A DNA stretch of 64,000 bases from Pseudomonas flavescens (GCF_013408425.1 NZ_JACBYV010000001.1:620001-684000), one strand, 5' to 3'; positions 9,380 to 18,647 are shown, numbered from the stretch's first letter. Notes: generated from the letters alone by a model not told the origin. A program made the numbers and translations.

Positions 9380-10309
9380 CTATGAACGCCGTCGCTTCAG
9401 CCACTGGCTCAACCATTCGTAACCGCTGACCATCAGGATGCCGCACAGCACCAGCAGGGCGCCGGCGACGAAGTTGATTTCCAGCGGTTCGTCGAGCAGC
9501 CATACGCCGAACACGATGCCGAACATCGGCGTCATGAACGACAGCACGCCGAGGCGCGAGGCGAGGTAGTTGCGCAGCAGCCAGAACCAGGCCAGAAAGC
9601 TTGCGAACGACACCAGCAGCGCCTGGAACGCCAGGCCGCCCAGGGCCACCGGCGTGGGGTTGAAGTGCAGTTGGCCGGTCAGCGCGCAGGCCAGCATCAG
9701 CAGCAGGAAGCCACCGAGCAACTGATAGAGCAGCGTCTGCGTGACCGGTGCGCTGGACAGGCGCGAGCAGCGCACCACCACGGTGGTCGCGCCCCAGGCC
9801 ACGGCGCCAAGCAGGCCAAGGATATCGCCGAACATCTGCTTGCTGACATCCCGCGTCTCGAGATCCGGCGAGCCCCCTGCGAAAGACACCACGATGCCGA
9901 CGAAGGCCACACCGATGCCCAGCCACTGCAGGGGTTTCAGGCGTTCGGCAGGCAGCCGCCAGTGCAGCCCCAGCGCGGCGAAGATAGGTGCCGTGTAGAG
10001 AAAGATCACCATGTGCGAGGCACTGGTATGGCGCAGCCCTTCACCGACCAGCATGAATTCCAGGGCGAACAGACACCCCACCATCAGGCCGGGCTGCCAG
10101 TTGCCTTCGCGCAACGACAGGCCGTCGCGGCGCCAGAGCATCAGCAATGCCACCAGCACGGCGGCCACCCCCGAGCGCAGAGCGAGCATCAGCATGGGCG
10201 CGACGTCATCGGCCGCTGCCTTCAGCACGACCTGCTGCAGCCCCCAGATCATGCACAGCACGACCATCATTGCCCCGGCCAGCCCGTCGATGTTCTTGCG
10301 CGTGTCCAT
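9380..10309 (-). CDS. EamA/DMT family exporter
   Basis: Drug/metabolite transporter of 309 residues with two EamA repeats of about five helices each. The repeats start near residue 15 (MMVVLCMIWGLQQVVLKAA) and near residue 160 (GDILGLLGAVAWGATTVVV). A basic tail (QWLKRRRS) ends the protein. Members export amino acids, purines or other metabolites. The gene is divergent from an AraC-type regulator 99 bases away, the usual arrangement for a regulated efflux gene in Pseudomonas. Confidence 0.85.
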   Translation of the reverse strand: MDTRKNIDGLAGAMMVVLCMIWGLQQVVLKAAADDVAPMLMLALRSGVAAVLVALLMLWRRDGLSLREGNWQPGLMVGCLFALEFMLVGEGLRHTSASHMVIFLYTAPIFAALGLHWRLPAERLKPLQWLGIGVAFVGIVVSFAGGSPDLETRDVSKQMFGDILGLLGAVAWGATTVVVRCSRLSSAPVTQTLLYQLLGGFLLLMLACALTGQLHFNPTPVALGGLAFQALLVSFASFLAWFWLLRNYLASRLGVLSFMTPMFGIVFGVWLLDEPLEINFVAGALLVLCGILMVSGYEWLSQWLKRRRS

Positions 10310-10408
10310 AACGGAGCCTGCCAGTGGAGTAGGTCACCATTATGGTGCTGGCGATTTCTACTGATATAGTTCAAACCCGACAGCGCATAGCGGTTACCCG
10401 CCAGAGCG

Positions 10409-11209
10409 ATGAAGATCGACGCCCCGCGACTGCAGATCCCCCCGTTCAGCGACGCCTTGCCGGCCCCGCTGTTCTTCCGAACCGCCAGCGTGCCGGCGCA
10501 TGCGACCTATCCGCGTCATCGCCACGCCTGGGGTGAGTTCGTCTACGCCTTCAGCGGTGTCATGGAAATCGAAGTCGCCGGGCGTCACTATCTGGCGCCG
10601 CCGCAATATGGCATCTGGCTGCCGCCGGACTTGGAGCACATCGGCTTCAATCGGCACGAGGCCTGCCACTGCTCGATGTATGTCGCCCCGGAACATTGTG
10701 CCGAGCTGCCCGCCGAACCCTGCGCGCTGAGCCTGACGCCCCTGGTGCGTGCCTTGCTCGACGACCTGCGCGAATCGCCTCCCGACGCCGCGCGGCAGGC
10801 CGAGAACGAGCGGCAGTTGCAGTTGCTGCTCGACAAGTTGGCCCGGGCTCCCAAGGTCGGCAGCTACTTGCCCAGTTCCAGCGATGCGCTGCTGGAGCCG
10901 GTGTTGCGGCAGCTGACGGCCAACCCAGCGGACACTCGCTCGCTGGCGCAATTGGCCAGTCAGGCCAATACCACGGAGCGCACCCTGATGCGCCGCTGCC
11001 AGCGCGACCTGGGCATGTCCTTCGCGCAATGGCGGCAGCGCCTGCGCGTGGTCGCGGCGCTGGCGCAGTTGGAGCGCGGACGTACCGTGGAAAGTATCGC
11101 GCTGGATCTGGGTTACAGCAGTGCGTCGGCGTTCATCGGCATGTTCCGCCGGCTGATGGGCGTGTCGCCCGATGAATACCGCAAGGGCAACCTGCCGCGA
11201 CAGCAATAG
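10409..11209 (+). CDS. AraC family regulator with N-terminal cupin
   Basis: Regulator of 266 residues. The first 100 residues form a cupin-like sensing domain with the metal-site style motif YPRHRHAWGEFVYAFSG. The last 100 carry the AraC helix-turn-helix pair (LAQLASQANTTERTLMRRC and VESIALDLGYSSASAFIGMF, ending FRRLMGVSPDEYR). It is divergent from the EamA exporter and probably regulates that gene. The ligand is unknown. Confidence 0.88.
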   Translation: MKIDAPRLQIPPFSDALPAPLFFRTASVPAHATYPRHRHAWGEFVYAFSGVMEIEVAGRHYLAPPQYGIWLPPDLEHIGFNRHEACHCSMYVAPEHCAELPAEPCALSLTPLVRALLDDLRESPPDAARQAENERQLQLLLDKLARAPKVGSYLPSSSDALLEPVLRQLTANPADTRSLAQLASQANTTERTLMRRCQRDLGMSFAQWRQRLRVVAALAQLERGRTVESIALDLGYSSASAFIGMFRRLMGVSPDEYRKGNLPRQQ

Positions 11210-11315
11210 ACGGTGGCGCAAATATCCCGGTGAGTCGTGTCGGGATTTATGGCACTGTCATGGCAGTGTGCTGGTCATACTCGACACTTAACCGAGATTC
11301 CCATGGAGGGAACCC

Positions 11316-11744
11316 ATGCGTTCGATCTTCGTCGTACTGCCGCTGCTGGCTCTGGTTGGTTGCTCTTCGTACCAGGCCGATCCCGATAAGGTCACGGCCG
11401 TGCCGGCCGAGCGCCTGCTGGCGTACCAGACGCCGGTCAACGGTGGAGGGGAGGTCGTGGTTACCCGTGACCTGGGGCTGATGGGCGGTGGCTGTTATGT
11501 CGCCGTGCTGGTCGACCGCAAGATCGCCGCGCGCATCGCGGTGGGCGAGGAAGCACGTTTCCAGGTACCTGCAGGCAACCGTATTCTCGGCATCACCGCC
11601 GACAAGCAGGACGAAACCTTGTGTGGCAAGGGTCGCCTCAATCGTGAGGTAGCGGTGAAGGTCGAAGCGGGCGGCAGTGAAGATTTGCGAATCATCAGCC
11701 AGAATCGTGGCGGCTTCGACATCCAGCTCAGCGAGCCGAGGTAG
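11316..11744 (+). CDS. Putative lipoprotein, function unknown
   Basis: Protein of 142 residues with a lipoprotein signal peptide: a hydrophobic stretch followed by the lipobox LVGC, so Cys16 would be lipidated. Serine and not Asp at +2 predicts outer-membrane sorting. The mature part has a glycine-rich GLMGGGCYVAVLVDRK segment and a C-terminal region of predicted beta strands. GGAGGG lies about 12 bases before the start. I do not recognise the domain with confidence; similar small lipoproteins of unknown role are frequent in Pseudomonas. Confidence 0.75.
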   Translation: MRSIFVVLPLLALVGCSSYQADPDKVTAVPAERLLAYQTPVNGGGEVVVTRDLGLMGGGCYVAVLVDRKIAARIAVGEEARFQVPAGNRILGITADKQDETLCGKGRLNREVAVKVEAGGSEDLRIISQNRGGFDIQLSEPR

Positions 11745-11778
11745 AATCCGCCTCAACAACCCCGCACAGGACGTGCCC

Positions 11779-13077
11779 GTGAAAGATTTACCCATTGCCA
11801 TCGTCGGGGCTGGTACCGCGGGGCTGGCCAGTGCCATTCTGCTGGCCCGTCAGGGCTGGGCTGTCAGCGTTTTCGAGCGTGTCGCCGACCTGCAGCCGGT
11901 CGGTGCGGGCATTCTCCTGCAGCCTTCCGGGTTGGCCGCTTTGCGCAGCCTCGGCCTGTTCGATGAATGCGCAGCGCTCGGCGCGCCGGTAAGCCGCCTG
12001 TACGGCACCTCCGCCTGTGCGGGAAGAGTGATTCTCGACACCCGCTATCAGCACTGGCAAGCCGATTCCTTCGGCCTCGGCATCCATCGTGGTGTACTGA
12101 TGACTGCGCTGGTCAACGCGGCGCGCGCGGCTGGCGTGAATATCTGCACGGGTGTTTCGATCAGCCGTTTCCAGCAATCGCCCACTCATGTGAGCCTGAT
12201 CGCTGCCGATGATCAGGGCGGTGAGGTCGCACTCGGCGACCACGCGGCGTTGATTCTGGCCGACGGTACCCGCTCGCAGTTGCGGGCGCAGATGCAGGTC
12301 CGTCAGTGGGTCAAGCCCTATCCCTGGGGTGCGCTATGGAGCATCGTGCCGACGCCGGATTGCGCCGATTCCACCGATTTGCGCCAGTGGTACCGAGGCT
12401 GTTCGCAGATGTTCGGCATCATGCCGACCGGCGCTACCCACACCGACCGCAATACGCGCCTGAGCAGCCTGTTCTGGAGTCTGCCTGTCGCGACCCATGG
12501 TACGTGGCAGCAGTCCGGCCTGCCTGCCTGGAAGGATTCGGTACGCCAGCTCGCCGGTGAACCGGCCGAAGCCTTTCTGCAATCGATCGACTCGGCGCAG
12601 CGCTTGATGTTCGCCACCTATGCCGATGTGCGCATGTCCCGGTGGCATGACGGTCGGGTGCTGGCAATCGGTGACTGTGCCCACGCCATGAGCCCGCAAC
12701 TGGGGCAGGGGGCGAACATGGCGCTGGTCGATGCCGTTGCGCTGGCCAGCGCACTGGGGCCAGTGGACCGGAAGCAGGCGGCGAATTTTCCCGAGCGCTT
12801 CGCCGCCTACGCGGATCTGCGCCGCGCTCATCTTCGTTATTACCGCCAGGCCAGCCGCTTGCTGACGCCCTTGTTCCAGTCGGACAGTGCCTGGCTGGCG
12901 GTCGTGCGCGATACTGCGCTGTTCATGGCGCGGCACCTGCCAATGGGGCGCCAGCATGCCGTTTCCACGCTGGTCGGGGCGCGTACCGGGTGGTTGTTGT
13001 CCGGCAAGGGCGGCGCCGAGTTGTACGCCTGGCGCACGTCAGCGGCGCAGCCAGTCGCCCCGACATCTTCCGGTTAG
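11779..13077 (+). CDS. FAD-dependent monooxygenase (PHBH/UbiH fold)
   Basis: Flavoprotein hydroxylase of 432 residues. The N-terminal dinucleotide-binding motif IVGAGTAGLASAILLARQG, and the late FAD motif GDCAHAMSPQLGQGANMALVDA near residue 300, place it in the single-component aromatic hydroxylase group. The start is a GTG at 11779 (VKDLPIAIVG) with AGGA about nine bases upstream; a GTG two codons earlier is possible. It follows the lipoprotein gene by 34 bases but shares no obvious role with it. It ends in a 4-bp convergent overlap with the MFS gene. The substrate is unknown. Confidence 0.85.
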   Translation: MKDLPIAIVGAGTAGLASAILLARQGWAVSVFERVADLQPVGAGILLQPSGLAALRSLGLFDECAALGAPVSRLYGTSACAGRVILDTRYQHWQADSFGLGIHRGVLMTALVNAARAAGVNICTGVSISRFQQSPTHVSLIAADDQGGEVALGDHAALILADGTRSQLRAQMQVRQWVKPYPWGALWSIVPTPDCADSTDLRQWYRGCSQMFGIMPTGATHTDRNTRLSSLFWSLPVATHGTWQQSGLPAWKDSVRQLAGEPAEAFLQSIDSAQRLMFATYADVRMSRWHDGRVLAIGDCAHAMSPQLGQGANMALVDAVALASALGPVDRKQAANFPERFAAYADLRRAHLRYYRQASRLLTPLFQSDSAWLAVVRDTALFMARHLPMGRQHAVSTLVGARTGWLLSGKGGAELYAWRTSAAQPVAPTSSG

Positions 13078-14270
13078 GCGGCGCCCCGCGCCTGTTGTAC
13101 CTTCCACGCCCAAGCGAAAATCAGCAGGCCGCCCACCGCGGTCATCGCGCCGATGTAACCCGTCGATGTCCAGCCGAAACCGGCGCTGATCGCCAGGCCG
13201 CCGAGCCACGGGCCCAGTGCGTTGGCGATGTTGAATGCCGCGTGGTTGGAGGCGGCGGCCAGGGTCTGGGCGCCGGTGGCGACGTCCATCAGGTGGGTCT
13301 GCAGGGCCGGTGACAGGGCGGCGATGGTGCCCAGGGCGAGGATCGCCGGCAGTATCGTCCAGATCGAACGGGTGGCCGCGGGCAGAAGCAACAGCACCAG
13401 CGCACTCCACAGCAGAATCCAGGCCACCGACTTGAATTGCAGGCGGTCGAACAGCCAGCCGCCCGCCATGTTGCCGAGGATGCAGCCGACACCGAATATC
13501 GCCATGGCGACCGGAATCATTCCCGGGTTGACCTGGGTGACTTCCAGCAGCGTCGGCGCCATGTAGCTGAACACGCAGAACATTCCGGCGAAGCCGATCG
13601 AACCGATGCCCAGGGCCAGCCAGATGGGCGCGCGATTGAAGGCGCGCAGCTCGTTGATCGGGCTGCTGCGCACCTCGTTGCGGTCCACCGGCAGGAAGAT
13701 CGCGACCATCGCCACGGTCAGCAGGGCGATCACGCTGACCAGTGCGAACGCATAGCGCCAGCTGACGCTCTGGCCCAGCCAGGTGGCCAGCGGGTTGCCG
13801 ACCAGAATGGCCACGCTCAGGCCCATCAGCACCCGGCTTACCGCCTTGGCGCGCTTGTGCGGAGGTGCCATGGACGCGGCGACCAACATGGCGACGCCGA
13901 AATACGCACCGTGGGGCAGGCCGGCGAAGAAGCGGAAGACCAGCAGCGAAGCGTAGTCGGGCGCCAGGGCACTGGCGAGGTTGCCGACTGCGAAGACGCC
14001 CATCAGCAACAGCAGCAGCGTCTTGCGCAGCAGGCGTGCGCCGAGCAGCGCCAGGATCGGCGCACCGACCACCACGCCGAGCGCGTAGCTGCTGATCACG
14101 TGACCGACCTGCGGTTCGCTGACGCCCAGGTCCTCGGCGACATTGGGCATCAAGCCCATGATCGAGAACTCACTGGTGCCGATGGCAAAACCGCCAAGCG
14201 CCAGGGCCAGTTCGATCAGCAGGATCGCCCCCGCGCTCAGGCGCGTGGCGTCGTGGGCTGGGCCACTCAT
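13074..14270 (-). CDS. MFS transporter, drug/arabinose efflux (DHA1) type
   Basis: Twelve-helix exporter of 398 residues. The N-terminus LALGGFAIGTSEFSIMGLMPNVAEDLGVS, and the loop ALLGARLLRKTLLLLL, match the AraJ/NepI-like DHA1 efflux family. The FFAGLPHGAYFGVAMLVAASM segment is also typical. Its stop codon overlaps that of the convergent monooxygenase gene by three bases. No regulator is adjacent. Export of sugars, nucleosides or drugs is possible; the sequence does not decide. Confidence 0.85.
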   Translation of the reverse strand: MSGPAHDATRLSAGAILLIELALALGGFAIGTSEFSIMGLMPNVAEDLGVSEPQVGHVISSYALGVVVGAPILALLGARLLRKTLLLLLMGVFAVGNLASALAPDYASLLVFRFFAGLPHGAYFGVAMLVAASMAPPHKRAKAVSRVLMGLSVAILVGNPLATWLGQSVSWRYAFALVSVIALLTVAMVAIFLPVDRNEVRSSPINELRAFNRAPIWLALGIGSIGFAGMFCVFSYMAPTLLEVTQVNPGMIPVAMAIFGVGCILGNMAGGWLFDRLQFKSVAWILLWSALVLLLLPAATRSIWTILPAILALGTIAALSPALQTHLMDVATGAQTLAAASNHAAFNIANALGPWLGGLAISAGFGWTSTGYIGAMTAVGGLLIFAWAWKVQQARGAA

Positions 14271-14359
14271 GTGTTTACCTCGATAACGTGCGGCGAATCA
14301 GGCGGGGCATTATTCACGCAATGGGCCGTCGAGAGAACCGCTTTGTTCCGCGACCTCTT

Positions 14360-15088
14360 TCAGCGGTAGCGCTGCAGGATGGCATCGAACTCGCCGTCCT
14401 CTTTCATCTGCACCATGGCGCGCAGCAATTGCATGGTGGGTACGTCGGGGGCATCGCGGACCAGGCAGGCGGCCAGGTCACTGGCCAACTCGTGCACCTG
14501 GTGGAGCTTCTCGGCCTGGTCGACATGGCGGTTGTACCAATGCAGGGCCAGTTCGTTGCTGATCGCATAATCGTAACGTCCGGCTGCGAGCTTGGTCAGC
14601 ACCAGACCTTGTGTGCGGCCGTCGTCGCGCAGCAGTTGGCCGCTCATGAACAGTGGATGCAGGGTCGGGTAATAGAACCCCAGCACCGTACCGATGGACT
14701 GTTTGGGCAGTTTTTCCGGGGTGACCGTCTCGGCGGTACGACCTACCAGCAGATCACGCTGCACCATGAAGGGAATGCTCCACACGTACTGCGGATAGGT
14801 TTCGCTCAGCCAGGCAGGGTTCACGTAGCAGCGCACGTCTATTTCGTTGTGCAACAGCGCGCGTTGCACACGCAGGCGCGGCAATACCAGCAGCTCGGCA
14901 CGGCGGCCGACTTTTTCCGCCAGCCGCATGGGCAGATCGTAGAGGATTCCGCCGACTGCTTCGCCGTTGCGGATCTCGACCAGAGGCATGACACCGCTTT
15001 CGGTGATCGAGAAGCGTAGCGGGCGCTCCTGCGCGCTGCAGCAGAGGCTGAGCAGGGCAAGCACTGCAGCACACAGACGAGGGCACAT
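14360..15088 (-). CDS. Periplasmic solute-binding protein, family 3-like
   Basis: Protein of 242 residues with a signal peptide (CAAVLALLSLCCSA-QE). The mature part resembles polar amino acid binding proteins: LRFSITESGVMPLVEIRNGEAVGGILYDLPMRLAE opens lobe 1 and the segment SIGTVLGFYYPTLHPLF opens lobe 2. I chose the start at 15088 because it gives an intact signal peptide; the frame continues to 15160. No permease or ATPase lies nearby. Many such orphan proteins in Pseudomonas are uncharacterised and may serve as sensors rather than transport receptors. Confidence 0.75.
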   Translation of the reverse strand: MCPRLCAAVLALLSLCCSAQERPLRFSITESGVMPLVEIRNGEAVGGILYDLPMRLAEKVGRRAELLVLPRLRVQRALLHNEIDVRCYVNPAWLSETYPQYVWSIPFMVQRDLLVGRTAETVTPEKLPKQSIGTVLGFYYPTLHPLFMSGQLLRDDGRTQGLVLTKLAAGRYDYAISNELALHWYNRHVDQAEKLHQVHELASDLAACLVRDAPDVPTMQLLRAMVQMKEDGEFDAILQRYR

Positions 15089-15254
15089 GGCACGAACCAG
15101 AGAGGATTGGGCGTTGTCGGAAAGCGTAGGCCGTCTGGAGCCGGTGCGCTGCTGGTGCATGCTGTTGAGACTCCATCATCGGTTGCGGTAGACGAAAACT
15201 TCAGATTATTGTTTTAAAAGGCTTTTTATATGGGTCGATTGACTGAGCTTATTG

Positions 15255-15271
15255 GATTGATGGTTTCAATC
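15255..15271. promoter_or_regulatory. Inverted repeat in the ahpC promoter region
   Basis: Perfect GATTGA/TCAATC repeat with a five-base spacer, 71 bases before the ahpC start in an AT-rich stretch. Peroxide regulation by OxyR would be expected for ahpC, but the repeat does not show the four ATAG elements of a classical OxyR site, so its role is open. Confidence 0.3.
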
Positions 15272-15341
15272 AATGGGCTCTTTGGTCCATATGGGGCTAC
15301 TATCCCTCCTGTAAATTTTTCAACCCTCCAAGGAGTCACTG

Positions 15342-15905
15342 ATGTCTTTGATTAACACTCAAGTCCAGCCGTTCAAGGTCAATGCATTTCACAACGGCAA
15401 ATTCATCGAAGTCACCGAAGAGAGCCTGAAGGGCAAGTGGTCGGTACTGATCTTCATGCCGGCAGCCTTCACCTTCAACTGCCCGACCGAAATCGAAGAC
15501 GCCGCCAACAACTACGAAGCCTTCCAGAAGGCTGGTGCCGAGGTGTACATCGTCACCACCGACACCCACTTCTCGCACAAGGTATGGCACGAAACTTCGC
15601 CTGCCGTTGGCAAGGCTCGCTTCCCGCTGATCGGTGACCCGACTCACCAGCTGACCAACGCGTTCGGCGTACACATCGCTGAAGAAGGTCTGGCACTGCG
15701 CGGTACCTTCGTGATCAACCCGGAAGGCCAGATCAAGACCGTCGAAATCCACTCCAACGAGATCGCTCGTGACGTGGCCGAGACCCTGCGCAAGCTGCAA
15801 GCCGCCCAGTACACCGCTGCTCACCCGGGCGAAGTCTGCCCCGCCAAGTGGAAAGAAGGTGCTCAGACTCTGGCTCCTTCCCTGGACTTGGTCGGCAAGA
15901 TCTAA
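15342..15905 (+). CDS. ahpC: Alkyl hydroperoxide reductase subunit C (2-Cys peroxiredoxin)
   Basis: Typical 2-Cys peroxiredoxin of 187 residues that reduces H2O2 and organic peroxides in the cytoplasm. The peroxidatic Cys47 lies in FNCPTE and the resolving Cys166 in GEVCPAKW. The C-terminal GKI end equals that of the E. coli-type AhpC subgroup that is recycled by AhpF. A strong AAGGAG ribosome site precedes the ATG. ahpF follows 245 bases later on the same strand, with a terminator-like hairpin between them that would lower ahpF expression relative to ahpC. Confidence 0.97.
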   Translation: MSLINTQVQPFKVNAFHNGKFIEVTEESLKGKWSVLIFMPAAFTFNCPTEIEDAANNYEAFQKAGAEVYIVTTDTHFSHKVWHETSPAVGKARFPLIGDPTHQLTNAFGVHIAEEGLALRGTFVINPEGQIKTVEIHSNEIARDVAETLRKLQAAQYTAAHPGEVCPAKWKEGAQTLAPSLDLVGKI

Positions 15906-15948
15906 AAACGGCCGGGAAACCACTGCGCGTCGCTGATGCTGCGTTGAA

Positions 15949-16001
15949 ATCAGGCTCGGGCTCGTCATTTACAGCTCGTAAACTGCTCGCCCGAGCCTGA
16001 T
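15949..16001. repeat. Long palindrome between ahpC and ahpF
   Basis: Perfect 13-bp arms (ATCAGGCTCGGGC with GCCCGAGCCTGAT) enclose a second inverted repeat TTTAC...GTAAA. The structure lies 44 bases after ahpC. There is no T tract, so it may be a REP-like element or an mRNA-stabilising hairpin that protects the ahpC message. Confidence 0.6.
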
Positions 16002-16087
16002 CTCGCCTTGCCTCAACACCGCTCGCTACGTTTCCCAATCCGTTTACGCGCTGATCAAATCAACAACTGATTTTGGAAGCGCGCCCG

Positions 16088-16119
16088 AACGCCCGGGCGT
16101 AACCCGTCCGGGCGTTTTA
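16088..16119 (+). terminator. Terminator or attenuator between ahpC and ahpF
   Basis: A nine-bp stem AACGCCCGG/CCGGGCGTT with an 11-base loop is followed directly by TTATT. It lies 32 bases before ahpF, so partial readthrough would set the AhpC to AhpF ratio. Confidence 0.7.
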
Positions 16120-16150
16120 TTGCCCGAATTTTGTCATTGAGGACTCGTTT

Positions 16151-17704
16151 ATGTTGGACGCCACGCTTAAAACCCAGTTGAAGGCCTACCTGGAAAAGGT
16201 CAGCCTGCCGTTCGAGATCGTCGCGTCCCTCGATGACAGCGACAAATCTCAGGAGCTTAAAGGCTTGCTCGACGACATCGTCAGCCTGACCGACAAGATC
16301 ACCCTGAAGACCGATGGCACCGACGCCCGCGTGCCGTCGTTCGCCCTGAATCGCCCGAATGGCAATATCAGCCTGCGTTTCGCCGGCCTGCCGATGGGCC
16401 ACGAATTCACTTCGCTGGTGCTGGCCCTGCTGCAAGTCGGTGGCCACCCGTCGAAGCTGGCTGCCGACGTGATCGAGCAGATCGCCAGCCTCGAAGGTGA
16501 ATTCAACTTCGAGACCTACTTCTCGCTGTCCTGCCAGAACTGCCCGGACGTGGTCCAGGCGCTGAACCTGATGGCCGTGCTCAACCCGAACATCCGCCAC
16601 GTCGCCATCGACGGCGCGCTGTTCCAGGACGAGGTCGAGTCCCGTCAGATCATGTCGGTACCGAGCATCTACCTGAACGGCGAACTCTTCGGCCAGGGCC
16701 GTATGGATGCCGAGCAGATCCTCGCCAAGATCGATACCGGCGCCTCCGCCCGTGACGCTGCCAAGCTGAACGGCAAGGAAGCCTTCGACGTGCTGGTCAT
16801 CGGTGGTGGTCCGGCCGGTGCCGCGGCAGCCATCTACGCCGCTCGTAAAGGCATCCGCACCGGCGTTGCTGCCGAGCGCTTCGGCGGTCAGGTGCTCGAC
16901 ACCATGGCCATCGAGAACTTCATCTCGGTACAGGAAACCGAAGGCCCGAAACTGGCCCGCGCCCTGGAAGAGCACGTCAAGCAGTATGAAGTCGACATCA
17001 TGAACCTGCAGCGTGCCAGCGCGCTGATTCCGGCCTCCAGCGCCGGCGGTCTGCACGAAGTGAAGTTCGAGAGCGGTGCGAGCCTGAAAGCCAAGACCGT
17101 GATTCTGTCCACCGGCGCGCGCTGGAGAGAGATGAACGTGCCGGGCGAGAAGGAGTACCGCAACAAGGGCGTGGCTTACTGCCCGCATTGCGATGGCCCG
17201 CTGTTCAAGGGCAAGCGCGTGGCGGTGGTCGGCGGTGGCAACTCCGGTGTGGAAGCGGCCATCGACCTGGCTGGTATCGTCTCCGAAGTCACGCTGCTGG
17301 AATATGACAGCAAGCTGCGTGCTGACGCCGTACTGCAGAAGAAACTGTACAGCCTGCCCAACGTCAAGGTGATCACCAGCGCCCTGACCAGCGAAGTGAA
17401 AGGCGACGGTCAGAAGGTCACCGGCCTGGTCTACAAGGATCGCAACTCCGACGAGTTCGTCTCGGTAGCACTGGAAGGCATCTTCGTGCAGATCGGTCTG
17501 CTGCCTAACTCCGAGTGGCTGAAGGGCTCGGTGGAGCTGTCGGACCGTGGCGAAATCATCGTCGACGCTCGCGGCGAAACCTCGCTGCCCGGCATCTTCG
17601 CCGCAGGTGACGTGACCACCGTGCCGTACAAGCAGATCGTCATCGCCGTGGGCGAGGGCGCGAAAGCTTCGCTGAGCGCTTTCGATCACCTGATCCGTAG
17701 CTGA
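16151..17704 (+). CDS. ahpF: Alkyl hydroperoxide reductase subunit F
   Basis: Flavoprotein disulfide reductase of 517 residues that passes electrons from NADH to AhpC. The N-terminal double-thioredoxin-fold domain holds the CxxC pair Cys128-Cys131 (SCQNCPD). The thioredoxin reductase-like part has the FAD motif [19 protein letters not shown], the redox pair Cys344-Cys347 (YCPHCDG), the NADH motif [16 protein letters not shown] and a final FAD motif [15 protein letters not shown]. Length and motifs are complete. GAGGACTCG precedes the start. Confidence 0.97.
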   Translation: MLDATLKTQLKAYLEKVSLPFEIVASLDDSDKSQELKGLLDDIVSLTDKITLKTDGTDARVPSFALNRPNGNISLRFAGLPMGHEFTSLVLALLQVGGHPSKLAADVIEQIASLEGEFNFETYFSLSCQNCPDVVQALNLMAVLNPNIRHVAIDGALFQDEVESRQIMSVPSIYLNGELFGQGRMDAEQILAKIDTGASARDAAKLNGKEAFDVLVIGGGPAGAAAAIYAARKGIRTGVAAERFGGQVLDTMAIENFISVQETEGPKLARALEEHVKQYEVDIMNLQRASALIPASSAGGLHEVKFESGASLKAKTVILSTGARWREMNVPGEKEYRNKGVAYCPHCDGPLFKGKRVAVVGGGNSGVEAAIDLAGIVSEVTLLEYDSKLRADAVLQKKLYSLPNVKVITSALTSEVKGDGQKVTGLVYKDRNSDEFVSVALEGIFVQIGLLPNSEWLKGSVELSDRGEIIVDARGETSLPGIFAAGDVTTVPYKQIVIAVGEGAKASLSAFDHLIRS

Positions 17705-17723
17705 TGCGCTGAGTCAGACGTAC

Positions 17724-17753
17724 AAAAGGCGGGCCCTGATGGCCCGCCTTTTT
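17724..17753 (+). terminator. Rho-independent terminator after ahpF
   Basis: A 12-bp stem AAAAGGCGGGCC with GGCCCGCCTTTT, short loop CTGAT, then a T run, 20 bases past the ahpF stop. Confidence 0.92.
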
Positions 17754-17814
17754 CATTTCTGCTTTCCGGGGATCTTGGCAATCAACCAAGAATGGCAGCC
17801 TTCTGCCGAAGCGA

Positions 17815-18215
17815 TCGCCGGCAAGCCGGCTCCTACGGGCGCTGGCAGGCACGACTGTGGCGGGTGCCGCATCCGTAGGCGGTTTCATGTCAACGAGGCC
17901 CCCGTCTTGCGAGCACCCCGATAGTGCAGGAAACCGCTTGTGGGCAATAGGTGAGCTGCTCACCGAGTATCGCCGGCAAGCCGGCCCCTACGGGGCGCTG
18001 GCAGGCATGACTGTGGCGGGTGCAGCATCCGTAGGCGGTTTCATGTCAACGAGGCCCCCGTCTTGCGAGCACCCCGGTAGTGCAGCAAACCGCTGGTGGG
18101 CAATAGGTGAGCTACTCACCGAGTATCGCCGGCAAGCCGGCCCCTACGGGGCGCTGGCAGGCATGACAAGGGTAGGAGGCTTATCCGTAGGAGCCCGCTT
18201 GCGGGCGATTCGGCC
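17815..18215. repeat. Tandem REP block: two 155/156-bp units plus a partial third
   Basis: The 17705-18248 gap has no gene. Its centre is a direct repeat with units starting at 17821, 17976 and 18132. Each unit starts with the Pseudomonas REP palindrome GCCGGCAAGCCGGC followed by TCCTACGG or CCCTACGG. The rest of each unit carries distant arms GCGGTTT and AAACCGC plus a conserved spacer. A further REP in the opposite orientation (GTAGGAGCCCGCTTGCGGG) closes the block at about 18187. The first two units are almost identical, which points to a recent duplication. Confidence 0.85.
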
Positions 18216-18248
18216 GAGCGATGCAGTGCTGCCGCCGGATCGAATCGC

Positions 18249-18647
18249 TCAGTCGGTCTCTTCATCGCGAATCAGCACGAAGCTGGGGCCCTGCTCGTCG
18301 TCGAGCCGCTCGCAGACGAAGTACATGTCCACCTTGCCGCCAGCGGACATGATTGCCAGGTAATCGCCGGCCTGTGGAATGAAGAAGGCCCTCGAGCCCG
18401 GCTTGGCTTCGCAGGCCACCAGCGCGGTGAAGAACAGCGCCGGGTCGCTGCCATCGAAATAGTCGTCACGCTCGGCAGCGTCCCATTCCTGAGGCGGCTC
18501 GAACGGGCCGGTGAACAGGACCTTGGCATCGCCCATGTCCTGTTCTTCAGCGTCGCTATCGTCCTCATCCGGGCGATAGACCGTGCAGTCCTGTGACTCG
18601 GCGGCATCCAGCACGCGCTGGCGGTGTTGATCATCGATTAGGGACAC
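18249..18647 (-). CDS. Hypothetical acidic protein
   Basis: Protein of 132 residues that I do not recognise. It is acidic, with a run of Asp/Glu around residues 27-40 (RPDEDDSDAEEQDMGD) and at the C-terminus (IRDEETD). The second half (ALFFTALVACEAKPGSRAFF and DYLAIMSAGGKVDMYFVCER) looks like a small alpha/beta domain. The best start is a GTG at 18647 with GGAG seven bases upstream; the frame runs on to 18881 with composition unlike protein. It is divergent from the M14 carboxypeptidase gene. Confidence 0.65.
   Translation of the reverse strand: MSLIDDQHRQRVLDAAESQDCTVYRPDEDDSDAEEQDMGDAKVLFTGPFEPPQEWDAAERDDYFDGSDPALFFTALVACEAKPGSRAFFIPQAGDYLAIMSAGGKVDMYFVCERLDDEQGPSFVLIRDEETD

Noticed and set aside
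15255..15271. A classical OxyR site in the ahpC promoter
   Set aside because: Only a single GATTGA/TCAATC repeat is present, without the four spaced ATAG elements; kept as an unnamed inverted repeat instead.
16055..17689. A 544-codon open frame opposite ahpF
   Set aside because: ahpF is certain from its motifs; the antisense product is biased in composition and has no start context.
17815..18215. Possible CRISPR array from the regular repeats
   Set aside because: Repeat units are about 155 bp and the spacers are identical, so they are REP duplications and not CRISPR.
17857..18363. A 168-codon forward frame made of repeated MSTRPPSCEHP units
   Set aside because: The repetition comes entirely from the tandem REP block; it has no ribosome site and runs into the opposite gene.
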